Assembly (NCBI GenBank): GCA_017993055.1
Contig: JAGONM010000014.1
Span: 17,978 to 81,977, forward strand
From: Armatimonadota bacterium
GTDB taxonomy: Bacteria; Armatimonadota; UBA5829; DTJY01
Reading direction: 5' to 3'
DNA length: 64,000 nucleotides
This document shows positions 1-7,789 of this stretch, piece after piece (position 1 is the first letter of the stretch; each line of letters begins with the position of its first letter). A program made the translations under genes and the position numbers. A model generated the notes under the pieces. The model made no database searches, had not been told where the DNA came from, and worked only from the letters and a program-made list of their open reading frames with translations.

Positions 1-1
1 G

Positions 2-670
2 TACGCCCGGCGGATGGCCGACTGGATGCATTCGACCGGCAGGCTCGTCTTCGGCAACTGCACGCCCGCCACCCCCTTCGCCGCGCCCTATCTGGACGTG
101 ATGGGCACGGAACTATTCTGGAAGCAGGGCGGTGCATGGACTCCCTGGCCCGATGCCGAGTTCAACTTCGCGCGGTTCATGAGCCGGGGGAAGCCGTACT
201 GCGTGCTTCAATACTCAGATCTGACTGCGGACGAGCAGGCGAGATACGTCAAGCGGTGTCTCTTCTATGGAGTTCTCCCGTCGAACCAGGCCGCGCCTTC
301 GGGAGGTTGGTACTGGGCCGATCCGATCGTAGTTGACAGGCACCGGCCGGTCTTCAAGAAGTACCTCCCGATTATCATCGCCATCGCGGAGGCCGGGTGG
401 CAGCCGGTAACCCTCGCTCGAACGAGCGACCCGGACGTCTGGATCGAGCGGTTCGGCGGCGGCGAAGCTTTCTACCTGACGGTCTTCAACTCTTCCGGGG
501 AGCGCAGGACCGCGACAATCACTCTCGATCCGCGGTCGGGAGCGGGCCCGGGTGCGCCGGTTGAGGATGTCCTTGGCGGGCGGACCTTGCGTGCGCCCGC
601 ATTCGAGGTCGAACTTGGACCGGAGGACGTCGCCGTCTTCCGAGTAGAGCGATCCGGCGGTCGGCCATGA
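2..670 (+). CDS. C-terminal part of a glycoside-hydrolase-like protein (5' end outside window)
   Basis: The frame is open to the left edge, so the first visible Met (base 14) is probably internal and the gene is partial. About 220 residues are visible. The first two thirds (motifs FGNCTPATPF, VMGTELFW, GVLPSNQAAPSGGWYW) look like the end of a TIM-barrel glycosidase. The last 70 residues (FYLTVFNSSGERRTATITLD onward) resemble the small all-beta domain that closes many alpha-amylase or alpha-galactosidase-type enzymes. The substrate cannot be told. The stop overlaps the next gene's start by four bases (ATGA), so the two are probably co-translated. The family assignment is inference from fold-like motifs, with no catalytic residue identified. 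Confidence 0.55.
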   Translation, partial: YARRMADWMHSTGRLVFGNCTPATPFAAPYLDVMGTELFWKQGGAWTPWPDAEFNFARFMSRGKPYCVLQYSDLTADEQARYVKRCLFYGVLPSNQAAPSGGWYWADPIVVDRHRPVFKKYLPIIIAIAEAGWQPVTLARTSDPDVWIERFGGGEAFYLTVFNSSGERRTATITLDPRSGAGPGAPVEDVLGGRTLRAPAFEVELGPEDVAVFRVERSGGRP

Positions 671-2607
671 AGGGTGTCGGGTTGCCGCCGGAGCGCTTCC
701 GATGGTGGGTCTTCCTGCTCGGCGGCGCGCTCATCCCCGTCAACAGCCTCTGGATCGCCCGCGCCGAGGCGATGGACTACTCCGGCTTCCCGACGTGCGC
801 TTCCCTGTTCTACAACGTCATCTTCAGCCTGATGGCGCTCATGCTCATAAACGCCCTGGTGAGGCGTTTCCTGCCGAGTGCCGCGCTCTGCCGCCGGGAG
901 CTCCTGGTGGTCTACGGCATGGTCGCCACCGGTTCGAGCCTGGTCGGCCACGACTGCATGCAGATGGTCGTCCCGACGATCCCTCACGCCGCCTACTTCG
1001 CCACGCCCGAGAACCGCATGGCCGAGACGATCATGCCCCACCTGCCCAGGTGGCTCACCATCAACGACCTCAGCGATTCGGTCAGGAGCTTCGAACAGGG
1101 GCACTCCACGTTGTACGACTGGGAGAACATCCGCATCTGGCTGGTGCCGATCGGCGCGTGGTCGCTCTTCCTGGTCTCGGTCATCACCGCCATGCTCTCG
1201 ATCGTCATCCTCCTGCGCAGGCACTGGGTCGAGAACGAGCGCCTGAGTTACCCGATCGCGCAGATACCGATCATCATCACCGAGGGCGGCGGATCGAACG
1301 CGCTCTTCCGCAGCCGCCTATTCTGGACAGGCTTCGTGATCGCCGCCTCGATTGACCTGCTGAACGGCCTCGCGCAGTTCTACCCGACCCTGCCGAGCGT
1401 CAACGTGAAGATGACGAATATCAGCCCCTGGTTCAGCGCGTACGCCCCATGGCGTGCGATGGGCTGGACCGTCGTCTCGTTCTATCCGTTCGTGATCGGC
1501 CTCAGCTTCTTTATGCCGACGAACATGGCCTTCTCGAGCTGGTTCTTCTTCTTCTTCCGCAAGGCCCAGCAGGTCTCGGCGTCGGCGTTCGGCTACCAGG
1601 GGGCGGACGTCTGGTATCCGTACCTGAAGGAGCAGTCCTTCGGCGCGCTGATCGCCCTATTCGCCGCGAGCCTCTGGTTCGGGCGCGGATACCTGCAAGC
1701 GGTTTGGAGATCGGCCGTCACCGGGGAGGGAAGCACCCACGACGGCGGCGTCAGCTACCGTGGCGCGCTGATCGCCCTCGGGCTCGCGCTCGTCGTCATG
1801 ACCGCGTTCCTGAACCTGGCCGGGATGGCGCTCTGGCTCGCAGTCGCCTATGTCCTTCTCTACGTCATGTTCTGCGGCGCGTTCACCCGAATACGCGCCG
1901 AACTCGGTCCGCCCGCCCACGAACTCGGCACGGTAGGTCCGAGCCACATGCTCGTGCTCGCGCTGGGGACTTCGTTCCTCGGCCCGCAGAACCTCACGAT
2001 CTTCTCACTGCTCTGGTTCCAGAACCGGATGCACCGCGGGCTTCTGATGCCCCAGCAGGCCGAGTGCCTGAAGGCCGCCGGCGAGAGCGGGTTGCGCATC
2101 CGAACCATGGTCGCCGCGCTCGCCGCCGCCGGGGTGATCGGCGTGCTCTCGGCGTTCTGGGCGATCATGCACCTCGCCTACGGGCGTCACTACGCAGCCG
2201 CGCACCATCCCGGCGCTCCCGGGTCTGGGTTCTCCCGCGAGGCCTACACCCAGCTGTCCAACTGGCTCGCCAATCCGGTTGGTGCGAACTACATGAGCAT
2301 CCTCGGCATCGCGGTCGGCGCCGCTTTTGCCCTCTTTCTCGCGAAGCTCGCCGTCACATACCACGGCTTCCCGTTCCACCTGGCGGGATACGCGCTCGGG
2401 ATGGCATTCGGCACGGATTACATCTGGCTGCCGATCATGATAAGCTGGCTCATAAAGGTGCTTATCCTGCGATACGCGGGCCTGCGAGGCTACCGGGCGG
2501 CGATCCCGTTCTTCGTCGGCCTCGTGCTCGGCGAGTTCGCGGTAGGCGGCATGTGGAGTTTCGTGCGTGGCATCATGGGCGTGCAGACATATACGTTCTT
2601 CTACTAG
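667..2607 (+). CDS. Polytopic membrane protein, DUF6785-like
   Basis: This 646-residue protein is strongly hydrophobic, with about 12 to 14 predicted membrane segments and short polar loops. An extracytoplasmic-looking loop at about residues 95-165 is rich in aromatic and charged residues, and a conserved-looking stretch ENERLSYPIAQIP lies near residue 193. The overall pattern recalls the DUF6785/DUF6784 membrane proteins, distantly similar to oligopeptide transporters, that are common in Armatimonadota and Planctomycetota. I recognise the pattern but cannot confirm the family. It starts inside the stop of the upstream glycosidase-like gene (ATGA) and is followed 15 bases later by yjbQ, so the three may form one transcript. 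A transport role is plausible but unproven. Confidence 0.6.
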   Translation: MKGVGLPPERFRWWVFLLGGALIPVNSLWIARAEAMDYSGFPTCASLFYNVIFSLMALMLINALVRRFLPSAALCRRELLVVYGMVATGSSLVGHDCMQMVVPTIPHAAYFATPENRMAETIMPHLPRWLTINDLSDSVRSFEQGHSTLYDWENIRIWLVPIGAWSLFLVSVITAMLSIVILLRRHWVENERLSYPIAQIPIIITEGGGSNALFRSRLFWTGFVIAASIDLLNGLAQFYPTLPSVNVKMTNISPWFSAYAPWRAMGWTVVSFYPFVIGLSFFMPTNMAFSSWFFFFFRKAQQVSASAFGYQGADVWYPYLKEQSFGALIALFAASLWFGRGYLQAVWRSAVTGEGSTHDGGVSYRGALIALGLALVVMTAFLNLAGMALWLAVAYVLLYVMFCGAFTRIRAELGPPAHELGTVGPSHMLVLALGTSFLGPQNLTIFSLLWFQNRMHRGLLMPQQAECLKAAGESGLRIRTMVAALAAAGVIGVLSAFWAIMHLAYGRHYAAAHHPGAPGSGFSREAYTQLSNWLANPVGANYMSILGIAVGAAFALFLAKLAVTYHGFPFHLAGYALGMAFGTDYIWLPIMISWLIKVLILRYAGLRGYRAAIPFFVGLVLGEFAVGGMWSFVRGIMGVQTYTFFY

Positions 2608-2622
2608 GAAAGGAGCAGACCT

Positions 2623-3039
2623 ATGGTTCATCAGGAGGAAATCAGCATCCGCACCCAGGAGCACCACGAGATCCACGATCTCACGAACAGGGTGCTCGAG
2701 GTCGTGCGGAAGTCCGGCGTGCAGACCGGCATCGCAAACGTCTTCAACGTGGGCAGCACGGCGGCGCTCGGCGCGATCGAGTTGGAGCCCGGCCTTGCGC
2801 AGGACTTCCCGGCCCTGCTGGAGCGCCTGATCCCGGCTGGACAAGACTACGCGCACGAGGAGACCTGGCACGACGGCAACGGCCACTCGCACCTCCAGGC
2901 GACACTCATGGGTCCCTCGCTCACGATCCCCGTCGCGGACGGCAAGCCCGTGCTCGGCGCCTGGCAGCAGGTCTTCCTCATCGAGTGCGACGTGAAGCCC
3001 CGGCGCCGCTCGGTGCTCGTGACGGTGATGGGCGAATAG
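2623..3039 (+). CDS. yjbQ: YjbQ/UPF0047 family protein (secondary thiamine-phosphate synthase type)
   Basis: The 138-residue length is normal for the YjbQ family. Family-typical features are visible: an N-terminal strand with ISIRTQEHHEIHDLT, the central GIANVFNVGSTAAL (usually GxxxVFxxHTTAAL), the histidine-containing HEETWHDGNGHSHLQATLMG, and the end GAWQQVFLIECDVKPRRRSVLVTVMGE. In E. coli the homologue has weak thiamine-phosphate synthase activity, but the physiological role of most members is unknown. The usual HTTAA is GSTAA here, which replaces the first His of the family motif and may alter metal or substrate binding. An AAAGGAG ribosome-binding site lies 8 bases before the ATG. Confidence 0.88.
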   Translation: MVHQEEISIRTQEHHEIHDLTNRVLEVVRKSGVQTGIANVFNVGSTAALGAIELEPGLAQDFPALLERLIPAGQDYAHEETWHDGNGHSHLQATLMGPSLTIPVADGKPVLGAWQQVFLIECDVKPRRRSVLVTVMGE

Positions 3040-3118
3040 GACGCGGGGTATGCGCCGAAGTCGTCTATGCCCGACCTTTGGGGGGGTAGCGCCCCGAAAC
3101 TTCCGTCCTATGGGACTA

Positions 3119-3147
3119 TTGTCGCCGTGCCGCCTCTGCTGTAGAAT
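3119..3147 (+). promoter_or_regulatory. Sigma-70-type promoter candidate pointing into a gene-free region
   Basis: TTGTCG, a 17-base spacer, then TAGAAT. It is followed directly by a perfect dyad ATTGCA-N6-TGCAAT at 3151-3168, which overlaps the expected start of transcription and could be an operator. No convincing reading frame follows on the plus strand. Confidence 0.4.
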
Positions 3148-3156
3148 AATATTGCA

Positions 3157-3250
3157 CTATGTTGCAATGGGATCGTTTGGGTGCGATCTCCTGTGAGCGT
3201 GGTGATTGCGGAAACAGCCCGTCAAACTGCCCTGGCGGGCTGTTTCTCCG
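3157..3250 (+). ncRNA. Possible small RNA between converging genes (371-base gap 3040-3410)
   Basis: The 371-base gap between yjbQ and the converging sulfur-relay gene has no credible gene. It does hold a promoter-like element at 3119-3147, a dyad at 3151-3168, and a hairpin at 3212-3245 (AAACAGCCCG / CGGGCTGTTT, 10 perfect pairs). Together they could delimit a roughly 90-base transcript. The hairpin might instead just end yjbQ transcription. The T-run after it is short. Confidence 0.25.
3212..3245. terminator. Hairpin between converging genes, terminator-like
   Basis: Ten perfectly paired bases (AAACAGCCCG with CGGGCTGTTT) around a 14-base loop. The stem carries A and T runs at its base, as in bidirectional terminators. 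Confidence 0.5.
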
Positions 3251-3410
3251 TGTGGTTCGCACCTGCCCCTCTCGCACCGCCGATCCTCCATGACCGGTCT
3301 TGGGGTTACAGGGCTCCCTCCTCGCGCGGTCACGCGAACTGGTCGAGGCGCGAACTCAGTCGCCACACAGCGGGCCTCTGAGTGCTGTCGAGCACGATTG
3401 TTGCTGTCGT

Positions 3411-5885
3411 TTAGATAAACAAATTCACGTTCCCCGCCTCCGCCCTGTCAAGGTACATCGCCACTCCGCCCTCCTCGACGCCCTCGATCAGTTCCTCGCG
3501 CTTGATGCCCATCAGGTCCATGGACATCGTGCACGCCACGAGCCGCACTCCCGACTTCCGGGCCGACTCGATGAACTCCGGAAGCGAGGGCACGTTCTTC
3601 TTTCGCATGATGCCCTTGATCATCGAGAGCCCCATCCCGCCCATGTTCATCTTCGAGAGCGACAGCTTGTCCGCGCCCCTCGGCATCATCCAGCCGAACA
3701 TTTTCTCGATGACGTTCTTGCTCACGCGCGCGCCCTCGGGCTTGCGGAGGATGTTCAGCCCCCAGAAGGTGAAGAACATCGTGACCTCACTGCCCATCGC
3801 CGCCGCTCCGTTTGCGATTACGAACGCCGCCACCGCCTTGTCGAAGTCGCTGCTGAACACGACGATCGTCTTGTGCTTCGATGGAGTGTGAGCGGGAGCG
3901 TGCTCCGGCCTCGGCGCGCCCTTCGCGATCAACGCCCGGTAGCGGCCGTTCTCTGATGTCAGCTCGACCAGCGTGTTCCCGGTGCTGTGGCACCACGGGC
4001 CGATGTCGGAAGCGAACCCGGAGTCGGTCGAGATCACTTCTATCGCCTCGCCCTGTGCGATCTCCTTGAGTTCCTCCGCGGTGCGCATGATCGGCCCCGG
4101 GCACTGGAGGGCGGTCGCGTCAACCGTCTTCACGGGCGTAACCCCTGCGGAAACGGCGGCCGCGGATACCTCGTCGGTCGTGCCAGAGTCGTCCGTAACC
4201 TCCTTCCTGTCCGGCGCGGAGGGCGCGTCCAGATGGCCGGTTGCCATCCGGTAGGTCTTGAACCCCCCGGTTAGGTTGCGGCACGCGAACCCCTTCTGTC
4301 TCAGTATCCTGCACGCCAGGTATCCGCGCAGGCCGACCTGGCAGAAGACCAGAATCTCCTTGCCGCGCGGAAGCTCGCCGATGCGCTCCCGAAGTTCCTG
4401 AAGCGGGATGGCGACTGAGCCGGGAATGGTCCCCGCCGCGACCTCGGGGGCCGTGCGGACGTCCAGCATGATCTGCGAGTCGGACGGATCGAGGAAGTCC
4501 TCGGTGTGGCAGAGCGCGACGTCTCCCCTTAGCGCGTTCGATGCGACGAACCCGGCGTAGTTGACCGGGTCCTTAGCCGAGCCGTAGGGTGGGGCGTACG
4601 ACAGCTCGAGTTCCTCGAGGTCGTAGACGGTCATGCCCGCCCGGATGGCGGTCGCCAGCACGTCAATCCGCTTGTCCACCCCGTTCGCGCCGACTGCCTG
4701 CGCGCCGAGTATCCGGCCCTCGCCGGGATCGAACAGGAGCTTGAGGCTCATCTGGGTCGCCCCGGGGTAGTACGAAGCATGGCTTGCTGGGTGGATGTAT
4801 ATCTTCTCGTATGGGATTCCGTCCCGTTTCAGGCACTTCTCGTTCAGTCCGGTCATCCCGACCGCGAGGTCGAACACTTTGCATATCCCTGTGCCTTGCG
4901 TCCTGTTGTAGGAGCTGCTCCGCCCCAGCGCGTTGTCCGCCGCTATTCGCCCCTGTCGGTTTGCCGGTCCCGCCAGCGGTATGTGAGCCGTCCCGCCGCC
5001 GACGAACTCCGTCACCTCGACGGCATCACCGACCGCGAACACGTCCGGATCGCTCGTCCGCATATGCTCGTCCACGACGATGCCGCCTCGATCGCCGATC
5101 TTCAGCCCCGCATCCCGAGCGAGTGAGACGTCGGGCCGAACGCCGATCGCCATCAAGACCAGCCCGCACTCCAGCGCCTCTCCGGTGCTCAGGTGCGCGG
5201 TCAGGGTGTCTCCCGAGTCTTCAAAGCTCGTGACCGAAGTGTCGAGCCGGAGGTCCACCCCGTTCCGCAGAATCTCCTGGTGCACGGGGTTGGCCATCTC
5301 CGGATCAACCGCCCCCATCACGCACGAGGCGAGTTCCACGAGGGTGACCTCCATGTCGCGGTGCCGAAGCGCCTCCGCGATCTCCAGGCCGATGTACCCA
5401 CCGCCGATCACCAGCGCTCGTCCCGAAGTGTCGGATTCAAGGAGCGCGACGATCTCGTCCATGTCCTGCATGGACCGCAGGGTGCGCACTCGCGGGTCCT
5501 CGCTGCCGGGAATGGGCGGGCGTATCGGCTCCGCGCCGGGGCTCAGGATCAGCCTGTCGTACCGGATCGCCTGCTCCTCGCCCGACTCCACGTTTCGGGC
5601 GATGACCTCCTTCCGCTCGCGGTCAATGCGGACGGCCTCGGTCCTGGTGCGGACATCCAGGCGCAGGTTCGCGTAGAGGGTCTGGGGAGTCTGCACCAGC
5701 AGTCTGTTGCGGTCGCTGATCGTTCCGCCGATGTGGTAGGGAAGTCCGCAGTTCGCGAAGGAGACGTACTCTCCGCGCTCCAGCACGATGATCTCGGCTT
5801 CCTCGGAGAGCCGCCTTGCGCGCGCGGCCGCGGACGCCCCTCCGGCGACGCCTCCGGCTATGACGATTCTGGTCTTCTCGGACAT
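3411..5885 (-). CDS. Fusion: CoA-disulfide-reductase-like flavoprotein + rhodanese + TusA + DsrE2
   Basis: An 824-residue single-chain sulfur-relay enzyme, probably cytoplasmic. Domains in order: FAD/NAD(P)-dependent disulfide reductase of the CoA-disulfide reductase type (FAD loop IAGGVAGGASAA at 9-20, single redox Cys46 in SFANCGLPY, second nucleotide site VIGGGYIGLE near 160) with its dimerisation domain to about 450; rhodanese (about 460-555, active loop CQVGLRG, Cys515); TusA (about 585-660, CPGP motif, Cys595); DsrE2-like domain (about 668-824, Cys785). All four expected cysteines are present. The enzyme should pass sulfane sulfur between the cysteines and reduce persulfides or polysulfides with NAD(P)H; the exact substrate is inference. 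A strong GGAGGAG site precedes the ATG. It is co-transcribed with the ArsR gene 15 bases upstream. Confidence 0.9.
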   Translation of the reverse strand: MSEKTRIVIAGGVAGGASAAARARRLSEEAEIIVLERGEYVSFANCGLPYHIGGTISDRNRLLVQTPQTLYANLRLDVRTRTEAVRIDRERKEVIARNVESGEEQAIRYDRLILSPGAEPIRPPIPGSEDPRVRTLRSMQDMDEIVALLESDTSGRALVIGGGYIGLEIAEALRHRDMEVTLVELASCVMGAVDPEMANPVHQEILRNGVDLRLDTSVTSFEDSGDTLTAHLSTGEALECGLVLMAIGVRPDVSLARDAGLKIGDRGGIVVDEHMRTSDPDVFAVGDAVEVTEFVGGGTAHIPLAGPANRQGRIAADNALGRSSSYNRTQGTGICKVFDLAVGMTGLNEKCLKRDGIPYEKIYIHPASHASYYPGATQMSLKLLFDPGEGRILGAQAVGANGVDKRIDVLATAIRAGMTVYDLEELELSYAPPYGSAKDPVNYAGFVASNALRGDVALCHTEDFLDPSDSQIMLDVRTAPEVAAGTIPGSVAIPLQELRERIGELPRGKEILVFCQVGLRGYLACRILRQKGFACRNLTGGFKTYRMATGHLDAPSAPDRKEVTDDSGTTDEVSAAAVSAGVTPVKTVDATALQCPGPIMRTAEELKEIAQGEAIEVISTDSGFASDIGPWCHSTGNTLVELTSENGRYRALIAKGAPRPEHAPAHTPSKHKTIVVFSSDFDKAVAAFVIANGAAAMGSEVTMFFTFWGLNILRKPEGARVSKNVIEKMFGWMMPRGADKLSLSKMNMGGMGLSMIKGIMRKKNVPSLPEFIESARKSGVRLVACTMSMDLMGIKREELIEGVEEGGVAMYLDRAEAGNVNLFI

Positions 5886-5900
5886 GTGATCTCCTCCGGG

Positions 5901-6203
5901 TTATCTCGGGCAGTTCTTGCGGATGCACTCCATCAGGGAAGGCAGCCGCGGTGAAGTGATTGCGTAATAGACGGTTCTACCGGCGCGCCTGCTGGTGAGC
6001 AGTCCGGCGGTCTGCATGAGCCGCAGGTGCTCGCATATCTGGTTCGGCTTCACTTCGCACAGATCGGCGATCTCGTGGACGGCCAGTTCATTCTGCATCA
6101 GCAGGTCCACGATCCTCAGGCGGACCGGATGAGCCATGATCCTGAGGCACGCCGCCGCCTCGCAGAGTGCCTCTGTCGAAAGGGACTGCCGTTTTTCTGT
6201 CAT
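5901..6203 (-). CDS. ArsR-family winged-helix repressor, probable persulfide sensor
   Basis: A 100-residue protein with the normal ArsR layout: helix APVRLRI-type region (RIMAHPVRLRIVDLL, 21-35), recognition region VKPNQICEHLRLM (51-63) and wing SRRAGRTVYYAI (71-82). The reading frame is open far upstream, but the ATG at 6203 is the only start consistent with the promoter, and the longer version would be non-homologous. It contains six cysteines (14, 19, 49, 57, 93, 98). It lacks the arsenic-type CxC box, so thiol or persulfide sensing like SqrR, BigR or CstR is plausible given the sulfur-relay enzyme 15 bases downstream. That is inference; the exact Cys pair of SqrR is not conserved. It likely represses its own operon through the dyad at 6227-6241. 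Confidence 0.85.
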   Translation of the reverse strand: MTEKRQSLSTEALCEAAACLRIMAHPVRLRIVDLLMQNELAVHEIADLCEVKPNQICEHLRLMQTAGLLTSRRAGRTVYYAITSPRLPSLMECIRKNCPR

Positions 6204-6226
6204 ATCGAAACCTCGTAACGTCACGA

Positions 6227-6241
6227 TGTATCGAGTATACA
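6227..6241. promoter_or_regulatory. ArsR operator candidate
   Basis: Perfect dyad TGTAT-N5-ATACA overlapping the -10 element of the promoter for the arsR-like/sulfur-relay operon. This is where an autoregulatory ArsR repressor is expected to bind. Confidence 0.5.
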
Positions 6242-6262
6242 AGCCCGGCTTACGTTTGTCAA
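6234..6262 (-). promoter_or_regulatory. Sigma-70-type promoter of the ArsR/sulfur-relay operon
   Basis: Read on the minus strand: TTGACA (6262-6257), 17-base spacer, TATACT (6239-6234), about 30 bases before the ArsR start codon. The -35 is a full consensus match. Confidence 0.75.
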
Positions 6263-6329
6263 CCGCACAAGGAGAAAACGGCCCCCGTGCCCAAAGTAAC
6301 AGAAACAATGAATGGAGTGTGGTTCTTCT

Positions 6330-7103
6330 ATGCGTACCAGCCGTGTATTGGACAAGCTTCGCGCCGGTGAGGTGGCGAGCGTCTTCAAACTCAACCTGGA
6401 GACCGCGCGCGCGGTCGAGATAGCCGCTCTCGCGGGGTATGACGCCATATGGGCCGATATGGAGCACACTGCGAGCGACTGGTCGCTCGTCGAGGCGCAG
6501 ATATACGCCGGCAAGGCGCACAACTGCGACACGATGGTGCGCGTCGCTCGCGGCGGTTACAGCGACTACGTCAGGCCGCTCGAGATGGACGCGGCAGGCA
6601 TCATGGTGCCGCACATAATGAGCCTCGAAGACGCGAAGAATGTCGTTCGAATGACGCGCTTCCATCCGATCGGCCGCAGGCCGGTTGACGGCGGAAACGC
6701 GGACGGCGAGTACTGCGGTTGCGACTTCCAGGAGTATCTGAGGTTTGCGAACGGCAACCGCTTCCTCGCGGTGCAGATAGAGGATCCCGAGCCGCTCGAC
6801 GACCTCGAAGAGATCGCGCAGTTGGACGGAATTGACATCATCTTCTTCGGCCCGGCCGACTTCAGCCAGGGGATCGGCGCCCCCGGCGATTTCAGCCATC
6901 CGCTCTTGATCGAGACCCGCAGGCGGGTGGCTGACGTGTGTCGGAAGTACGGCAAGTTCGCCGGTACGACTTCCAGCGCCCAGAACATCCAGGAGTGGGT
7001 TGACATGGGGTACCGGTTCTTGTCGCTCGGCGCCGACGTTCTCGCCCTGCGGCCGTACTGTGACGAGTTGATGAAGGTGATCAGGGGCCTCAAGGTTCCG
7101 TAG
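6330..7103 (+). CDS. HpcH/HpaI aldolase family protein
   Basis: A 257-residue (beta/alpha)8-barrel class II aldolase-like protein of the group that includes 2-dehydro-3-deoxyglucarate aldolase and 4-hydroxy-2-oxoheptanedioate aldolase. Seen: the FKLNLETARAVEIAALAGYD start, the WADMEHT motif with acidic and His residues at the barrel mouth, MVPHIMS, and the metal-binding region AVQIEDPE followed by FFGPADFSQGIG. These enzymes cleave 2-oxo acids to pyruvate or glyoxylate plus an aldehyde, so a sugar-acid role would suit the glycosidase-rich surroundings. An in-frame ATG exists at 6312, but 6330 has GGAG at a workable distance. The ThuA-fold gene follows after 14 bases. Confidence 0.85.
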   Translation: MRTSRVLDKLRAGEVASVFKLNLETARAVEIAALAGYDAIWADMEHTASDWSLVEAQIYAGKAHNCDTMVRVARGGYSDYVRPLEMDAAGIMVPHIMSLEDAKNVVRMTRFHPIGRRPVDGGNADGEYCGCDFQEYLRFANGNRFLAVQIEDPEPLDDLEEIAQLDGIDIIFFGPADFSQGIGAPGDFSHPLLIETRRRVADVCRKYGKFAGTTSSAQNIQEWVDMGYRFLSLGADVLALRPYCDELMKVIRGLKVP

Positions 7104-7117
7104 CGCGGGAGGCATTC

Positions 7118-7741
7118 ATGAATCCGATCAAGACTCTGGTGTTCAGCGGCGGCATCATCCACGACGGGCAGGGCTGCGGCGACGAGATCGAGAGAATCCT
7201 CCGCGCGGACAGTCGCTTCGATGTGACCCGCGTGCATGAGGACCTGTCGGTCCTCGAATCCGGGCTCGATGCGTATGATGTGATCGTGCTCTACTACACT
7301 CGCGGCGAACTGAGCGATGGACAGCGCGACGGCCTGCTTAGATACGTTGCTTCGGGGAAGGGATTCGTCGGCGTCCATTCCGCAACGGCGTCGTTCCGCG
7401 ACTGCGCGGAGTTCCACGCGATGCTCGGAGGCATCTTCACCACGCACCCGAAGCCGCGAATGTACCAGTGCAGCGTCGCCGACCCCGAGAACCCGATCAC
7501 TCATGGCATCGAGGAGTTCTTTGTCGAGGACGAGCAGTACATCCTCGACTACGATCCGCGCGTGACCGTCCTAGCGTCGGCGCTCTACCGCGGGAAGGCC
7601 GAGCCGGTCGCTTGGACGAAGGCCTGGGGGCAGGGCAGGGTCTACTACCTCGCCCTCGGCCACACGCCCGAGTGCTGTCGGCACGCGCAGTTCGCCCCGC
7701 TTCTGATCAACGGGTCGGTCTGGGCAGCGGGAGATAGCTGA
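7118..7741 (+). CDS. ThuA-domain protein (trehalose-utilisation-type, glutamine-amidotransferase-like fold)
   Basis: 207 residues, essentially one ThuA domain. Seen: TLVFSGGIIHDGQGCGDEIERIL at the N-terminus, YDVIVLYYTRGELSDGQ, the GKGFVGVHSATASF elbow, GGIFTTHPKP, the NPITHGIEEFFVEDEQYI stretch and the closing GHTPECCRH. ThuA-fold proteins are widespread in sugar-degradation clusters and some act in keto-sugar metabolism; the reaction here is not known. A GGGAGG site sits 6 bases before the ATG, and the gene is probably co-transcribed with the aldolase just upstream. Confidence 0.88.
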   Translation: MNPIKTLVFSGGIIHDGQGCGDEIERILRADSRFDVTRVHEDLSVLESGLDAYDVIVLYYTRGELSDGQRDGLLRYVASGKGFVGVHSATASFRDCAEFHAMLGGIFTTHPKPRMYQCSVADPENPITHGIEEFFVEDEQYILDYDPRVTVLASALYRGKAEPVAWTKAWGQGRVYYLALGHTPECCRHAQFAPLLINGSVWAAGDS

Positions 7742-7746
7742 GGCTT

Positions 7747-7777
7747 GTTCGGGCGGGAGTTGAACTCCTGCCCGAAC
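7747..7777. terminator. Strong bidirectional hairpin between ThuA and DUF4139 genes
   Basis: A nearly perfect 31-base palindrome: two 15-base arms (GTTCGGGCGGGAGTT and its complement) with one G-T pair, lying between two converging genes. T-runs are weak on both sides but the stem is very stable. Confidence 0.7.
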
Positions 7778-7789
7778 TGCGGGGCCTTT

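Noticed and set aside
1449..3089. A 546-codon plus-strand frame overlapping the membrane protein and yjbQ
   Set aside because: Its translation is Arg/Pro-rich low-complexity sequence, while the two overlapped genes have clear family patterns.
5901..7115. A 404-codon minus-strand frame containing the ArsR-like protein
   Set aside because: Only the last 100 codons resemble a protein family. The rest lies antisense to the aldolase gene and upstream of the promoter, so the ArsR start at 6203 is used.
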